Shown: positions 1 to 8,228 of the stretch, piece after piece
How positions within the stretch are numbered: position 1 is the stretch's first letter
How the letters are laid out: each line of letters opens with the position of its first letter
DNA from: an uncultured Bacteroidia bacterium
GTDB lineage: Bacteria; Bacteroidota; Bacteroidia; Bacteroidales; F082
NCBI GenBank assembly: GCA_902786745.1
Contig: CADADR010000002.1
Location: 248,001-312,000, forward strand
DNA length: 64,000 bases
Direction of reading: 5' to 3'
Made by a program: the position numbers and the translations under genes
The notes under the pieces: model-generated
What the model saw: the letters and a program-made list of their open reading frames with translations, nothing else
Database searches by the model: none
What the model was told of the DNA's origin: nothing

Positions 1-1370
1 TGCTTCTGCGTGAGCTTGGTCAGCTTCACACCGATCTTCTCAAGGTGCAGACGGGCCACTTCCTCGTCCAAATACTTGGGCAGGCAGTAGACGCCGACCT
101 TGTATTGACCGCGCTTCTCCCAGAGGTCCATCTGTGCCAAGGTCTGGTTAGTGAACGAGTTGCTCATCACGAAGCTGGCGTGACCCGTGGCGCAGCCCAG
201 GTTGACCAAACGGCCTGAGGCCAGCAGGAAGATGCAATGACCATCGTCGAAGACGTACTTGTCGACCTGCGGCTTGATGTTGATCTTCTCCTTCAGGTGC
301 TCGGTCTTCTCGAGGCGGTCCACTTGGATCTCGTTGTCGAAGTGACCGATGTTGCACACAATGGCCTGGTCTTTCATCTGCAGGATGTGTTCCAGCGTGA
401 TGACATCGCAGTTACCCGTCGTGGTGACGAAGATGTTGCCTTCCTTGACGGCCTCCTCCATCGTGGTGACCTCGAAGCCTTCCATGGCGGCTTGCAGGGC
501 GCAGATGGGGTCGATCTCGGTGACGAGCACACGGGCACCATAGCTCTTCATGGAGTGAGAGCAGCCCTTACCCACTTCGCCGTAGCCACAAACGACGACC
601 ACCTTACCGGCAATCATCACGTCGGTGGCGCGCTTGATGCCGTCGGCAAGCGACTCGCGGCAGCCATAGAGGTTGTCGAACTTCGACTTGGTCACCGAGT
701 CGTTCACGTTGATGGCAGGAACGAGCAGTTCGCCGCGCTCGTGCATCTGATAGAGACGGTGCACACCCGTGGTGGTCTCTTCCGAGACGCCCTTCCAACC
801 CGCCACTACGGTATGCCAGAAGGTAGGATTCTCTTTATAGGTGGCCTTGATGACGCTCATGAGTGCCCTTTCCTCTTCACTGCCCGTAGGCGCGTCAAGG
901 AGTTTGGGATCATTCTCGCAAGCATAGCCCTTGTGAATCAACAAGGTGGCATCGCCGCCATCGTCTACGATAAGGTCTGGACCTGTGCCATCGGGGAAGG
1001 TGATGGCGCGTTTGGTGCACCACCAATAATCCTCCAAGGTCTCGCCTTTCCATGCGAAGACGGCGGTACCCGTCTCGGCGATGGCAGCAGCAGCGTGGTC
1101 CTGCGTGGAATAGATGTTGCACGAGCACCAACGCACCGTGGCACCCAACTTGACGAGGGTCTCAATCAAACATGCCGTCTGTATGGTCATATGGAGCGAG
1201 CCCATGATCTTAGCCCCCTTCAGCGGCTTCGTGTCGCCGTACTTCTTGCGAAGCGACATCAATCCGGGCATTTCGTGTTCCGATACTTCAATTTCCTTGC
1301 GTCCCCAAGCGGCCAAACCCATGTCAGCCACCAAATAGGGTAATTTGTTGTCTAAAAGTCTGTTATCCAT
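1..1370 (-). CDS. ahcY: Adenosylhomocysteinase, C-terminus cut by window edge
   Basis: Hydrolyses S-adenosylhomocysteine to adenosine and homocysteine in the cytoplasmic activated-methyl cycle. The translation starts [18 protein letters not shown] at 1370 and stays open to base 1. Family landmarks are present in order: the substrate-domain stretch [16 protein letters not shown], the catalytic segment [16 protein letters not shown] near residue 225 with its lysine, and the NAD-binding loop [16 protein letters not shown] near residue 255-265. About 456 residues are visible and the last ones read KLTKLTQKQ, so only the short C-terminal tail with the conserved lysine and tyrosine is missing. The gene has its own upstream promoter-like sequence (1409-1443) and no close co-oriented neighbour within the window. 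The assignment rests on near-continuous family resemblance. Confidence 0.97.
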   Translation of the reverse strand, partial: MDNRLLDNKLPYLVADMGLAAWGRKEIEVSEHEMPGLMSLRKKYGDTKPLKGAKIMGSLHMTIQTACLIETLVKLGATVRWCSCNIYSTQDHAAAAIAETGTAVFAWKGETLEDYWWCTKRAITFPDGTGPDLIVDDGGDATLLIHKGYACENDPKLLDAPTGSEEERALMSVIKATYKENPTFWHTVVAGWKGVSEETTTGVHRLYQMHERGELLVPAINVNDSVTKSKFDNLYGCRESLADGIKRATDVMIAGKVVVVCGYGEVGKGCSHSMKSYGARVLVTEIDPICALQAAMEGFEVTTMEEAVKEGNIFVTTTGNCDVITLEHILQMKDQAIVCNIGHFDNEIQVDRLEKTEHLKEKINIKPQVDKYVFDDGHCIFLLASGRLVNLGCATGHASFVMSNSFTNQTLAQMDLWEKRGQYKVGVYCLPKYLDEEVARLHLEKIGVKLTKLTQK

Positions 1371-1408
1371 TGAGTTAAGATTTATATTTCTTTGTAGATA
1401 TGAAAAGG

Positions 1409-1443
1409 CAAATATACAATATTTCTTGCATATCTAACGCAAA
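1409..1443 (-). promoter_or_regulatory. Bacteroidetes-type promoter of ahcY
   Basis: On the minus strand a TATATTTG box (1409-1416) fits the -7 consensus TAnnTTTG. A TTTG (1440-1443) lies 23 nt upstream, in the place of the -33 element. The start codon is at 1370. Assignment is by consensus only. Confidence 0.65.
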
Positions 1444-1495
1444 AAAGCACACATTTTGCCTATTTGCCTCGATTTACAATTTTTCCCTTCTAAAC

Positions 1496-3421
1496 TCAAT
1501 ACTTGTAATTCAACATCACCTCAAAACTCCTACCCGGCATGGCACGCCAGATGACGTTTTGATAGTCTTTGTTGGTGAGGTTGTTGCAACGCAACTCAAC
1601 GCGGAATTTCTTGATCTGCTTACCAATGGCAATGTGATGGAGGCAATAGGCCCGCAAGGGATAGGTCTCCTCGTCGGCATACGAGGTGCTACGGCTGCCA
1701 GTGGCTTCCAGCGTGTAACTCATGCTCCAGGTCTTCCATCGAGTATCGATGAACATATTGCCGTGATGCTGCGGGATGTAAATCAGCTGCTTGCCATTGA
1801 CACCCTGCATCTGTGCGGCCTCGCTCTCATCGGTGGTGACGGTGAACACATAATTGCCCGACAGACTGACCTTCCAGTCGCCCTCGACAAACGAGGCGTC
1901 GACATGGTTCTCAATGCCCCGGGCGAAGACCATCGCCACATTCTCGGGCTCCCAATAACGATAGAAACTGGGTTTCCACTGGATCCAGTTCTTGACCCAC
2001 GAGAGGTAACCACCCGTGCGCAAGTCGAGCTTGAATGGTCCCTTCTGCAAACCGTATTTCAAGGCAAGGTCGGCCGTACGACCATTCTCCGGCAACAGGT
2101 CGGGGTTGCCGCCTGGATACCAATAGAGGTCATTTAAAGACGGGTTGCGATAGTTATGGCTGTAGCCCAAGGTGAAGCTGACTGCCTTATAGAAGGGCAG
2201 TTGGTACGAAAAGGTCGCCGTCGGGAACAGGCCCATGGGTTTGCCATCGGTCCAATCATAGCGCGCCGTTAGGTTGAGCTTGGCGCAACTGAACGGTTCA
2301 CCGTCAACAGCGGCATAGGCCGAGATCATATTGCGTAGCTTCTGTCCTTCGTAGTTGTTCGACCGCACGCGCTCGTTGTCCCATTGCAACTTGGCCTTCA
2401 AAGTCCAGCTCTGGTAGAGTTGCTGCTCGAGGTTGGCAATCTGGTGCAGCACCAAGGCATGGTTTTCCGAGTTGATACCCGTCACAAAGCCGTTCGTCTC
2501 CGGATTTCGCACCTCAAGGAAATAGCGTTGGTTCTCAATAAAGGCCGCCGACTTCAGCTGCAGGTTACCCGTATTCCAGTAGGTTTTGAACGACAAAAAG
2601 TTACGCGAGAAACTGTCTTTGGTCCACTCTTCGAAGTTCTTGTTGTTAGCATTGGTCATGATGGGTGGCAGGTTGCGGTCGTTCCACTGGTTCCACGAAG
2701 AGGCGCTTATAACGCTGTTTTTCAGCATGAAACTGACCTCGGGCATCACCCCGTAGTCAACGAAATCTGCGTTACGCTGCTTCATGCGCTGCGCAGGAAA
2801 CACGCCTGTGTTGTTGTATTCGAAGTCGTTGTCCGACGAGTTGCGATAGGCCTTCACACGAAACGAGAACTTCTTACCGTAGTGACCCACCGTCACGAAG
2901 CTACCCAAGGTGTTGAAGCTACCATAGGTCTGCTTCAGGTCGAGCAGAAATCCATCGCCAAAGTGGTGAGTATTGTCGATATTGACAGTGCCGCCCAAGC
3001 CACCACTGTTGTTGGAGGTGCCACTGCCCCAGTTAAGGCTGACATCGTCGACAAGGAATACGGGGATGGTGCTGAAGTCGACTTGCCCGAGGGTGGGCGC
3101 GTTAAGCTGAAATCCATTCCAAAGCACCAAGGTATGACTGGCCGTAGTGCCACGAAACGAGGCTGTGGAGGTACCGCCAGGACCATAAGTCTTGATGAAG
3201 ACAGGACTATGCTGAATGAGCAGATCCGAAAGGCTCGAGGTGCTTTTTGACTGTAGCACAAGCGTATCCAACTTGCGCGCCACCAATGGCTTCAAAGTCT
3301 CAACGGTCTCTTTGTCACCGATCACCTCGACAGATTGGAGCATAATGGTGTCCTGAGCATGAAGTCGCAACGACATCATACCAGCACAGAAAAGAAAGAG
3401 AATTAGGAATTTACGTTTCAA
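1496..3421 (-). CDS. TonB-dependent outer-membrane receptor (BtuB-like)
   Basis: A 641-residue outer-membrane receptor for TonB-driven uptake of a scarce ligand. The N-terminus MKRKFLILFLFCAGMMSL is a signal peptide ending near LHAQ. The plug domain follows (about 25-165), with SLSDLLIQHSPVFIKTYG, ASFRGTTASHTLVLWNGF and a glycine-rich GLGGTVNID. The rest alternates like a 22-strand barrel and ends in the aromatic strand FEVMLNYKY, as expected for outer-membrane insertion. The start overlaps the stop of the upstream MORN-repeat gene by 4 nt (ATGA), so the two are translationally coupled. The size and plug resemble BtuB-type cobalamin receptors, but the ligand cannot be read from sequence; iron chelates or another small ligand are equally possible. 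There is no SusD partner, so a glycan Sus system is unlikely. Confidence 0.85.
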   Translation of the reverse strand: MKRKFLILFLFCAGMMSLRLHAQDTIMLQSVEVIGDKETVETLKPLVARKLDTLVLQSKSTSSLSDLLIQHSPVFIKTYGPGGTSTASFRGTTASHTLVLWNGFQLNAPTLGQVDFSTIPVFLVDDVSLNWGSGTSNNSGGLGGTVNIDNTHHFGDGFLLDLKQTYGSFNTLGSFVTVGHYGKKFSFRVKAYRNSSDNDFEYNNTGVFPAQRMKQRNADFVDYGVMPEVSFMLKNSVISASSWNQWNDRNLPPIMTNANNKNFEEWTKDSFSRNFLSFKTYWNTGNLQLKSAAFIENQRYFLEVRNPETNGFVTGINSENHALVLHQIANLEQQLYQSWTLKAKLQWDNERVRSNNYEGQKLRNMISAYAAVDGEPFSCAKLNLTARYDWTDGKPMGLFPTATFSYQLPFYKAVSFTLGYSHNYRNPSLNDLYWYPGGNPDLLPENGRTADLALKYGLQKGPFKLDLRTGGYLSWVKNWIQWKPSFYRYWEPENVAMVFARGIENHVDASFVEGDWKVSLSGNYVFTVTTDESEAAQMQGVNGKQLIYIPQHHGNMFIDTRWKTWSMSYTLEATGSRSTSYADEETYPLRAYCLHHIAIGKQIKKFRVELRCNNLTNKDYQNVIWRAMPGRSFEVMLNYKY

Positions 3422-4092
3422 TGCTTTTTGGTATCCTTTTCTTTATCAACGGGCATCGGCTTCTGTTTCTCGGCATAGGTCTTCTTCTTGCCTTTCAATG
3501 CGCCGTCCTTATAGGTAGCCTCGCTCTTCATGGAGCCGTCGGGATAAAAGCTCTCCTGCTTGCCATTGAATTGTCCTTTGGTGTACTCGATGGTCATTTT
3601 CTTTTGGCCACTCTCGTAGTACCACGTCGTCAGGCCATCGCGCATGCCGTCCTTGTATTCCGACACCTCAAGGTTGCCACCCTTCTCATAGCACAGGATC
3701 TGACGGCCGTCAAGCTTCCCGTTCTTGTAGGTGTTCACCTTCGAGAGGCGTCCGCCACGGAACCACTCGCTGACCTGTCCTTCAAGCACATCATTCTTAT
3801 ACTCGGCCTTCTTCGTGATGGAGCCGGTCTTGTCAATCTCAATAAAAACACCGTTTCTCTTGCCATTTTGGTAATTCACAATTTTCTTGGGGAGATAGGT
3901 ATTGCTCGAAAAGTATTCAATCCACGTGCCCTCTTTCAAGCCGTTTTTCACCACACCTTCAATGGTGTAATCGTAAGCGGCAGCGGTGAACTTACCATTG
4001 GGAGCCTTCGACACATCGACCGTCTCGATGGTTTGTGCAAACAAAGGCATGGCAAACAAAGCCATTGCAAAGATAATCAAAGATTTACGCAT
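3418..4092 (-). CDS. Secreted MORN-variant repeat protein (YwqK-like)
   Basis: A 224-residue exported protein. The signal peptide MRKSLIIFAMALFAMPLFAQ is followed by seven or eight tandem MORN-type repeats of about 22 residues, recognisable by units such as NGLKEGTWIEYF, NGKRNGVFIEI, NGKLDGRQILCY, DGMRDGLTTWYYESG and KGQFNGKQESFYPDG. The C-terminus is lysine-rich (EKQKPMPVDKEKDTKKH). Proteins with these repeats are often labelled YwqK-family antitoxin in databases, but nothing here supports a toxin-antitoxin role. The gene is the first of a two-gene operon with the TonB receptor and has a -7 box about 25 nt upstream. A scaffold or binding role at the envelope that serves the receptor is inference only. 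Confidence 0.8.
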   Translation of the reverse strand: MRKSLIIFAMALFAMPLFAQTIETVDVSKAPNGKFTAAAYDYTIEGVVKNGLKEGTWIEYFSSNTYLPKKIVNYQNGKRNGVFIEIDKTGSITKKAEYKNDVLEGQVSEWFRGGRLSKVNTYKNGKLDGRQILCYEKGGNLEVSEYKDGMRDGLTTWYYESGQKKMTIEYTKGQFNGKQESFYPDGSMKSEATYKDGALKGKKKTYAEKQKPMPVDKEKDTKKH

Positions 4093-4115
4093 TTCTTATT
4101 TCGTTTTTGATTGTA

Positions 4116-4123
4116 CAAAATTA
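4116..4123 (-). promoter_or_regulatory. -7 box for the MORN/TonB receptor operon
   Basis: TAATTTTG on the minus strand fits TAnnTTTG and lies 24 nt upstream of the start codon at 4092. Confidence 0.5.
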
Positions 4124-4214
4124 TAAAATTCACCCCAATAGGCTGCAATTTTCATGCAAATTCTTCAAAATTCGTTTTTTTTTCGCAATTTCGCAGCAAC
4201 AAAACCTCAACGCC

Positions 4215-4514
4215 ATGAAAAAGATAGAAGTCAAGAACTTTAAGCTTTACACCACGGCTGTCATCAGCATCGAGTGGAAACAGGAGCTGCTCAACGTCAA
4301 CCTCGACCTCGCCATGATGCTGAAGATGATGCACATGGAAGGCCTCACCGAAGCCGACATCGAGCGCTACAGCAAAAACGGTCAACCCATCCCCTTCAAG
4401 AAGGTGACGCTCATCCTCTTCCAGGACGACGGCAAGCCCGGACAATACTACACCGACGAGTCATTCGACGAAGACGATGACCCGACGGTGTTCTACGTTG
4501 AAATCAAGGAATAA
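4215..4514 (+). CDS. Small acidic protein of unknown function
   Basis: A 99-residue cytoplasmic protein, MKKIEVKNFKLYTTAVIS to DDPTVFYVEIKE. It has no signal peptide or membrane segment. The centre contains LDLAMMLKMMHMEGLTEADI and an acidic tail DESFDEDDDPTVFYVE. I do not recognise a family. The start at 4215 is preferred over upstream in-frame codons because the protein becomes compositionally normal there, while the upstream stretch is AT-rich non-coding-like DNA. It converges on the NfnAB-type gene, with a long hairpin element between them. Codon use matches the GC-richer housekeeping genes, which supports a real gene. Confidence 0.75.
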   Translation: MKKIEVKNFKLYTTAVISIEWKQELLNVNLDLAMMLKMMHMEGLTEADIERYSKNGQPIPFKKVTLILFQDDGKPGQYYTDESFDEDDDPTVFYVEIKE

Positions 4515-4517
4515 AAA

Positions 4518-4595
4518 CCATGGCCCATGGCTTATGGCCTATGGCCTGCCTTTACGTTGGGGCAGCCATAGGCCATTGGCTATAGGCCATAGTCA
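4518..4595. repeat. Family A intergenic hairpin element, copy 1
   Basis: An imperfect inverted repeat with arms of about 32 nt, built from GGCCTATGGC on one side and GCCATAGGCC on the other, around a loop of about 10 nt. It fills the gap between two convergent genes. Related elements sit at 33167-33243 and 48424-48503. It could act as a transcript barrier or RNA stabiliser, though no T-tract follows. Confidence 0.8.
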
Positions 4596-4597
4596 TA

Positions 4598-6868
4598 TTA
4601 ATGTAAGCTCTTAATGTATTCATCAATCGCCTTGGCGGACTTCTTACCTGCGCCCATGGCGAGGATGACCGTGGCGGCACCACTCACCGCATCGCCACCA
4701 GCGAAGATGCCGGGACGTGAGGTCGTGCCCACCTCGTCGGCTACGATGCAACCCTTCTTGTTGAGGTCGAGGTTACGGGTCGTGCTGCCGATGAGCGGGT
4801 TCGGCGAGGTACCGAGAGCCATGATGATCATATCGACATCGAGGACAAACTCCGAGTCTTTGATCGGCACAGGGCTGCGACGACCTGAGGCATCGGGCTC
4901 GCCCAGTTCGCATTTCACGCACTTGAAGCCTTTCACCCAGCCATTTTCGTCGCCCAACACCTCGACAGGAGCCGTCAGCAGGTCGAAGATGACGCCTTCT
5001 TCCTTGGCATGGTGCACCTCCTCCACTCTCGCAGGCAACTCGGCCTCGGAACGACGGTAGACGATATGCACCTCGGCACCGAGACGCAAGGCGGTACGTG
5101 CGGCGTCCATAGCCACATTGCCACCACCAACCACAGCGACTTTCTTACCGACGTAGTTCGGGGTCTGATAGCCCTCCTTATAGGCAAAGAGCAGGTTGTT
5201 ACGGGTCAGGAACTCGTTAGCCGAGACCACACCGCAGAGATTCTCGCCAGGCACGTTCATCATCATCGGGAAGCCAGCGCCTGAGCCGACGAAGACAGCC
5301 TCAAAGCCTTCACGTTTCATCAACTCGTCGATGGTGATGGTGCGACCGACGACCACGTCCTTCTCGAACTTGGCGCCCAACTTACGCACGCTCTCCACCT
5401 CTTTCTTCACGACGGTGTCCTTCGGCAGACGGAACGACGGGATACCATACATCAACACGCCGCCCAGCTCGTGCAAGGCCTCGAAGATGGTGACATCGTA
5501 ACCCATCGAGAGCAGGTCTTTGGCGCAGGTGAGGCCTGAAGGGCCACTACCGATGATGGCTACCTTGTGGCCATTCGGGATGCTCTGGCTGCTGAAGTGC
5601 AGGTCGTGTTCGATGGCATAGTCACCGACGAAACGCTCCAGCTTACCGATGGCGATAGGCTCAAACTTCTTGCCCATCACGCAAGCGCCTTCACACTGGG
5701 TCTCCTGCGGACACACACGACCGCAGACGGCGGGCAGCGCCGAGTCGCAGCTGATGACACCTGCAGCACCTGCGAAGTCACCTTGCGCCACACGAGCGAT
5801 GAAGTCCGGGATGTTGACGCTGACAGGACAATGCTCCACACATTGCGGGTTCTTGCAGTGCAGGCAGCGCTGGGCCTCCATGATGGCCATGTCAGCCGAA
5901 TAGCCGAGGCACACCTCGTCGAAGTTATGGGCGCGAATCTCAGGCTTCTGCTCCGGCACAGGAACACGTTTTTTCTTGTCGAAGCTCTCTTCAGAGATGC
6001 CTCCGATGTGGCACTTGTGGCCTTCGGCTTTCTCCTCAGCCTCAAGTTGTTTGCGGGTCACCACATTATTATACATAGCCTGACGTTTCATGGCCTCGTC
6101 GAAGTCGACGTCCTTACCCAGGAACTCGGGGCCATCGATGCAGGTGAACTTGGTCTTTCCACCGATGCTCACACGACAGGCACCGCACATACCCGTACCG
6201 TCGACCATAATCGAGTTGAGCGACACTGTGCAACGGATACCCAATTCCTCGCATGTCTTGGTGGCAAACTTCATCATGATCATGGGGCCGATGGCTACGG
6301 CTTCGTCATACTGCTTGCCGCTGGCCACCAACTGGCGCAACACGTCGGTCACCAAGCCCTTGCGGCCTGTAGAGCCATCGTCGGAGGTGACATAAAGGTT
6401 ACTGACCTCTGCCAATTCCTTTTCGAAGATAAGCAGGTCCTTGGTGCGGGCACCGATGATGCAGTCGGCCGTGGCGCCGTGGTCGTTCAGCCACTTCACC
6501 TGAGGATAGATCGGGGCGATACCCACGCCGCCACCAATGAAGACGAAGGAACGCTTGCGCAGTTCCTCTGCGGTCATCGTGGCAAACTCAGAAGGCTTGC
6601 CCAAGGGACCGACGATGTCGGCAAAGCGGTCGCCTTCCTTATATTGTGCCATCTTCTTGGTGGATTCGCCGATGGCCTTGAAGACGATGGTCACCGTACC
6701 TCTGACGCGATGGTAGTCGCTAATGGTCAACGGGATACGCTCTGAGTTCTCCTCCATCTTGACGATGAGAAACTGGCCAGGCAAGGCCGAATGGGCGATT
6801 CTCGGCGCGTAGACATCCATGAGGTAGGTCTCGGCCGCGAAGGTTTCTTTATGAATGATTTCAAACAT
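4598..6868 (-). CDS. NfnA-NfnB-type fusion: FNR-like subunit joined to GltD-like NADPH oxidoreductase
   Basis: A 756-residue cytoplasmic flavoprotein. Residues 1 to about 280 form a ferredoxin-NADP reductase/PyrK-like unit: FAD region RIPLTISDY, NAD region VFIGGGVGIAPIYPQ, and [2Fe-2S] cysteines near 228, 231 and 243. After a linker, residues of about 320-756 match the small subunit of glutamate synthase/NfnB. This half has 4Fe-4S cysteine clusters in CLHCKNPQCVEHCPVS and CGRVCPQETQCEGAC, an FAD motif AIIGSGPSGLTCAKDL, and an NAD(P) motif VAVVGGGNVAMDAAR. Database annotations of this architecture read 'bifunctional dihydroorotate dehydrogenase B NAD binding subunit/NADPH-dependent glutamate synthase'. 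Electron-bifurcating NADH-dependent ferredoxin:NADP oxidoreductase (Nfn) is the most likely role. No glutamate synthase large subunit or pyrD is adjacent. Confidence 0.9.
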   Translation of the reverse strand: MFEIIHKETFAAETYLMDVYAPRIAHSALPGQFLIVKMEENSERIPLTISDYHRVRGTVTIVFKAIGESTKKMAQYKEGDRFADIVGPLGKPSEFATMTAEELRKRSFVFIGGGVGIAPIYPQVKWLNDHGATADCIIGARTKDLLIFEKELAEVSNLYVTSDDGSTGRKGLVTDVLRQLVASGKQYDEAVAIGPMIMMKFATKTCEELGIRCTVSLNSIMVDGTGMCGACRVSIGGKTKFTCIDGPEFLGKDVDFDEAMKRQAMYNNVVTRKQLEAEEKAEGHKCHIGGISEESFDKKKRVPVPEQKPEIRAHNFDEVCLGYSADMAIMEAQRCLHCKNPQCVEHCPVSVNIPDFIARVAQGDFAGAAGVISCDSALPAVCGRVCPQETQCEGACVMGKKFEPIAIGKLERFVGDYAIEHDLHFSSQSIPNGHKVAIIGSGPSGLTCAKDLLSMGYDVTIFEALHELGGVLMYGIPSFRLPKDTVVKKEVESVRKLGAKFEKDVVVGRTITIDELMKREGFEAVFVGSGAGFPMMMNVPGENLCGVVSANEFLTRNNLLFAYKEGYQTPNYVGKKVAVVGGGNVAMDAARTALRLGAEVHIVYRRSEAELPARVEEVHHAKEEGVIFDLLTAPVEVLGDENGWVKGFKCVKCELGEPDASGRRSPVPIKDSEFVLDVDMIIMALGTSPNPLIGSTTRNLDLNKKGCIVADEVGTTSRPGIFAGGDAVSGAATVILAMGAGKKSAKAIDEYIKSLH

Positions 6869-6909
6869 AATGTATGGAATAAGAGTTAGTTTTCAGGATT
6901 TATGCTCCG

Positions 6910-6917
6910 CAAAGATA
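6910..6917 (-). promoter_or_regulatory. -7 box of the NfnAB-type gene
   Basis: TATCTTTG followed by C on the minus strand, 42 nt upstream of the start codon, fits TAnnTTTG. Confidence 0.55.
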
Positions 6918-6960
6918 GTAATTTTCATAAAAGAAAAGAAAAAACATGTTATTTATAACA

Positions 6961-6992
6961 AAAAAAGCCCCGAGTTTCCTCGAGGCCTTTTT
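6961..6992 (-). terminator. Intrinsic terminator after the TPR gene
   Basis: Read on the minus strand, GGCCTCGAG-GAAA-CTCGGGGC forms a stem with one mismatch and a GNRA-like loop, followed by a run of T. It begins about 17 nt after the stop codon at 7010, so it ends the gyrA-TPR transcript. Confidence 0.85.
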
Positions 6993-7009
6993 CTCATTTA
7001 AGGATGGGC

Positions 7010-8173
7010 TTATTCAGCGTCCAAAGCCTTGGCTTCTTCATTCATCTTGAGCTGCACATACATGGTCTTCAAGACGCTCTTGACTTCGGGCGTGGGTTGG
7101 GTCTCGTAGGCCTTCTTCACATAAGGAAGACCGGTGCGGACCAGATCCTCAGCCTGCTTGACCAAGTCATTGTATTCCTTCACCTTGTTCAGGGGGAGTT
7201 CGTTGGCTTCGGTCTTCAGTTTGTTCGACATGGTGATGTAGAGGGCACCGAGGTTGTAGATGGCATCGTAGTAGTCAGGGTTGATCTCGATGGCATCCTC
7301 ATAGTACTTCTTGGCTTTTTCGGTGTCGTACACATCTTTGTTGTTCTCATCACCGTAGATGGTGCCAAGCACGAAGAGCAGCTGAGCGTTCTGGGGGTCG
7401 AGAGCCAGAAGCTTGTTGATGTCTTCGACAGCTTCAACAGTCTTGCCTTCCTTCATATAAGCATTCACCTTTTCGACGATAAGGCTGGCATCGCTGGGGT
7501 CTTTCTCCAAACCGGCATTGATCATAGCCATGGCGTTCTCGCTGTCGCCCATGCCATTGTAGCAGGCGGCAAGGTGCTTGTAGACGTCGACACCATCAAC
7601 GCCGTTGTTCTTCAACTCATTGAAGTAACCCAGGGCGGTGGCATAGTCTTCAGCTCTCAGAGCAGAGGTGGCTGCGAAGTTAAGCATGTCGTTGGCGTCG
7701 CTGCTGCCCAGGCTCTTGGCGATATCATATGCCTTCTTGAACATGGGAGCGGCCTCAGCAAACTTACCGGTGTTGTAATCATCAGCACCTTTAGTATAAT
7801 AGGTGTTCATGACATTACCCACACGCTGGTAGATTTCCTGCTTGTTGTCGTTGAGATACTCAGGATTCTTCATGCAGTTCATCAGCGACTCGTAAACAAT
7901 CTCGAGGGCATTGGGAGCTTGGGCCATCAGAGCCTCATCACCCGATTGAATAATGTTCTGATAGATAGCAGCACGATACAGCCAAGCTTGAGCCTGGTCG
8001 TTGGGCTTCATACCTGCAAACTGTTCGTGGTTGACGCACTTTTCAATGGAGGCCATAGCCTTGGCATATTGGCCGTTCTTGTTGTACATGAAGGCATCGG
8101 TTCTGTCTTTCTTTTGGGCCATCATCACGTTGGCGGTGAGGAGGACGGCCAGCAAAATCATTACTTTTTTCAT
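7010..8173 (-). CDS. Exported tetratricopeptide-repeat protein
   Basis: A 387-residue protein with a signal peptide (MKKVMILLAVLLTANVMMAQ) and several TPR units. Examples are KHLAACYNGMGDSENAMAMIN, NKLLALDPQNAQLLFVLG and KYYEDAIEINPDYYDAIYNLG. The consensus alanine, glycine and tyrosine positions show two-helix repeats through residues of about 60-350. It probably acts as a periplasmic or envelope protein-interaction scaffold; no enzyme domain is seen. It lies 55 nt downstream of gyrA on the same strand, with no clear promoter between, and is followed by a terminator, so it is likely the second gene of a gyrA transcript. Its molecular partner is unknown. Confidence 0.85.
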   Translation of the reverse strand: MKKVMILLAVLLTANVMMAQKKDRTDAFMYNKNGQYAKAMASIEKCVNHEQFAGMKPNDQAQAWLYRAAIYQNIIQSGDEALMAQAPNALEIVYESLMNCMKNPEYLNDNKQEIYQRVGNVMNTYYTKGADDYNTGKFAEAAPMFKKAYDIAKSLGSSDANDMLNFAATSALRAEDYATALGYFNELKNNGVDGVDVYKHLAACYNGMGDSENAMAMINAGLEKDPSDASLIVEKVNAYMKEGKTVEAVEDINKLLALDPQNAQLLFVLGTIYGDENNKDVYDTEKAKKYYEDAIEINPDYYDAIYNLGALYITMSNKLKTEANELPLNKVKEYNDLVKQAEDLVRTGLPYVKKAYETQPTPEVKSVLKTMYVQLKMNEEAKALDAE

Positions 8174-8228
8174 TTTCTCTATTATTTAAAGTTTGACAAT
8201 TTTCGTTTGTTATCTTGTTCCCTTACAA

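Noticed and set aside
237..1343. A 368-codon open frame on the plus strand
   Set aside because: It is exactly antisense to ahcY, has no family resemblance, and its histidine- and valine-rich composition is typical of a mirrored frame.
4107..4214. An upstream extension of the 99-residue protein to base 4107
   Set aside because: The extra codons lie in AT-rich intergenic DNA that holds the divergent promoter of the MORN gene, and the peptide looks random.
5567..6745. A 392-codon plus-strand frame opposite the NfnAB-type gene
   Set aside because: It is antisense to well-recognised flavoprotein domains and has no ribosome-binding site or promoter.
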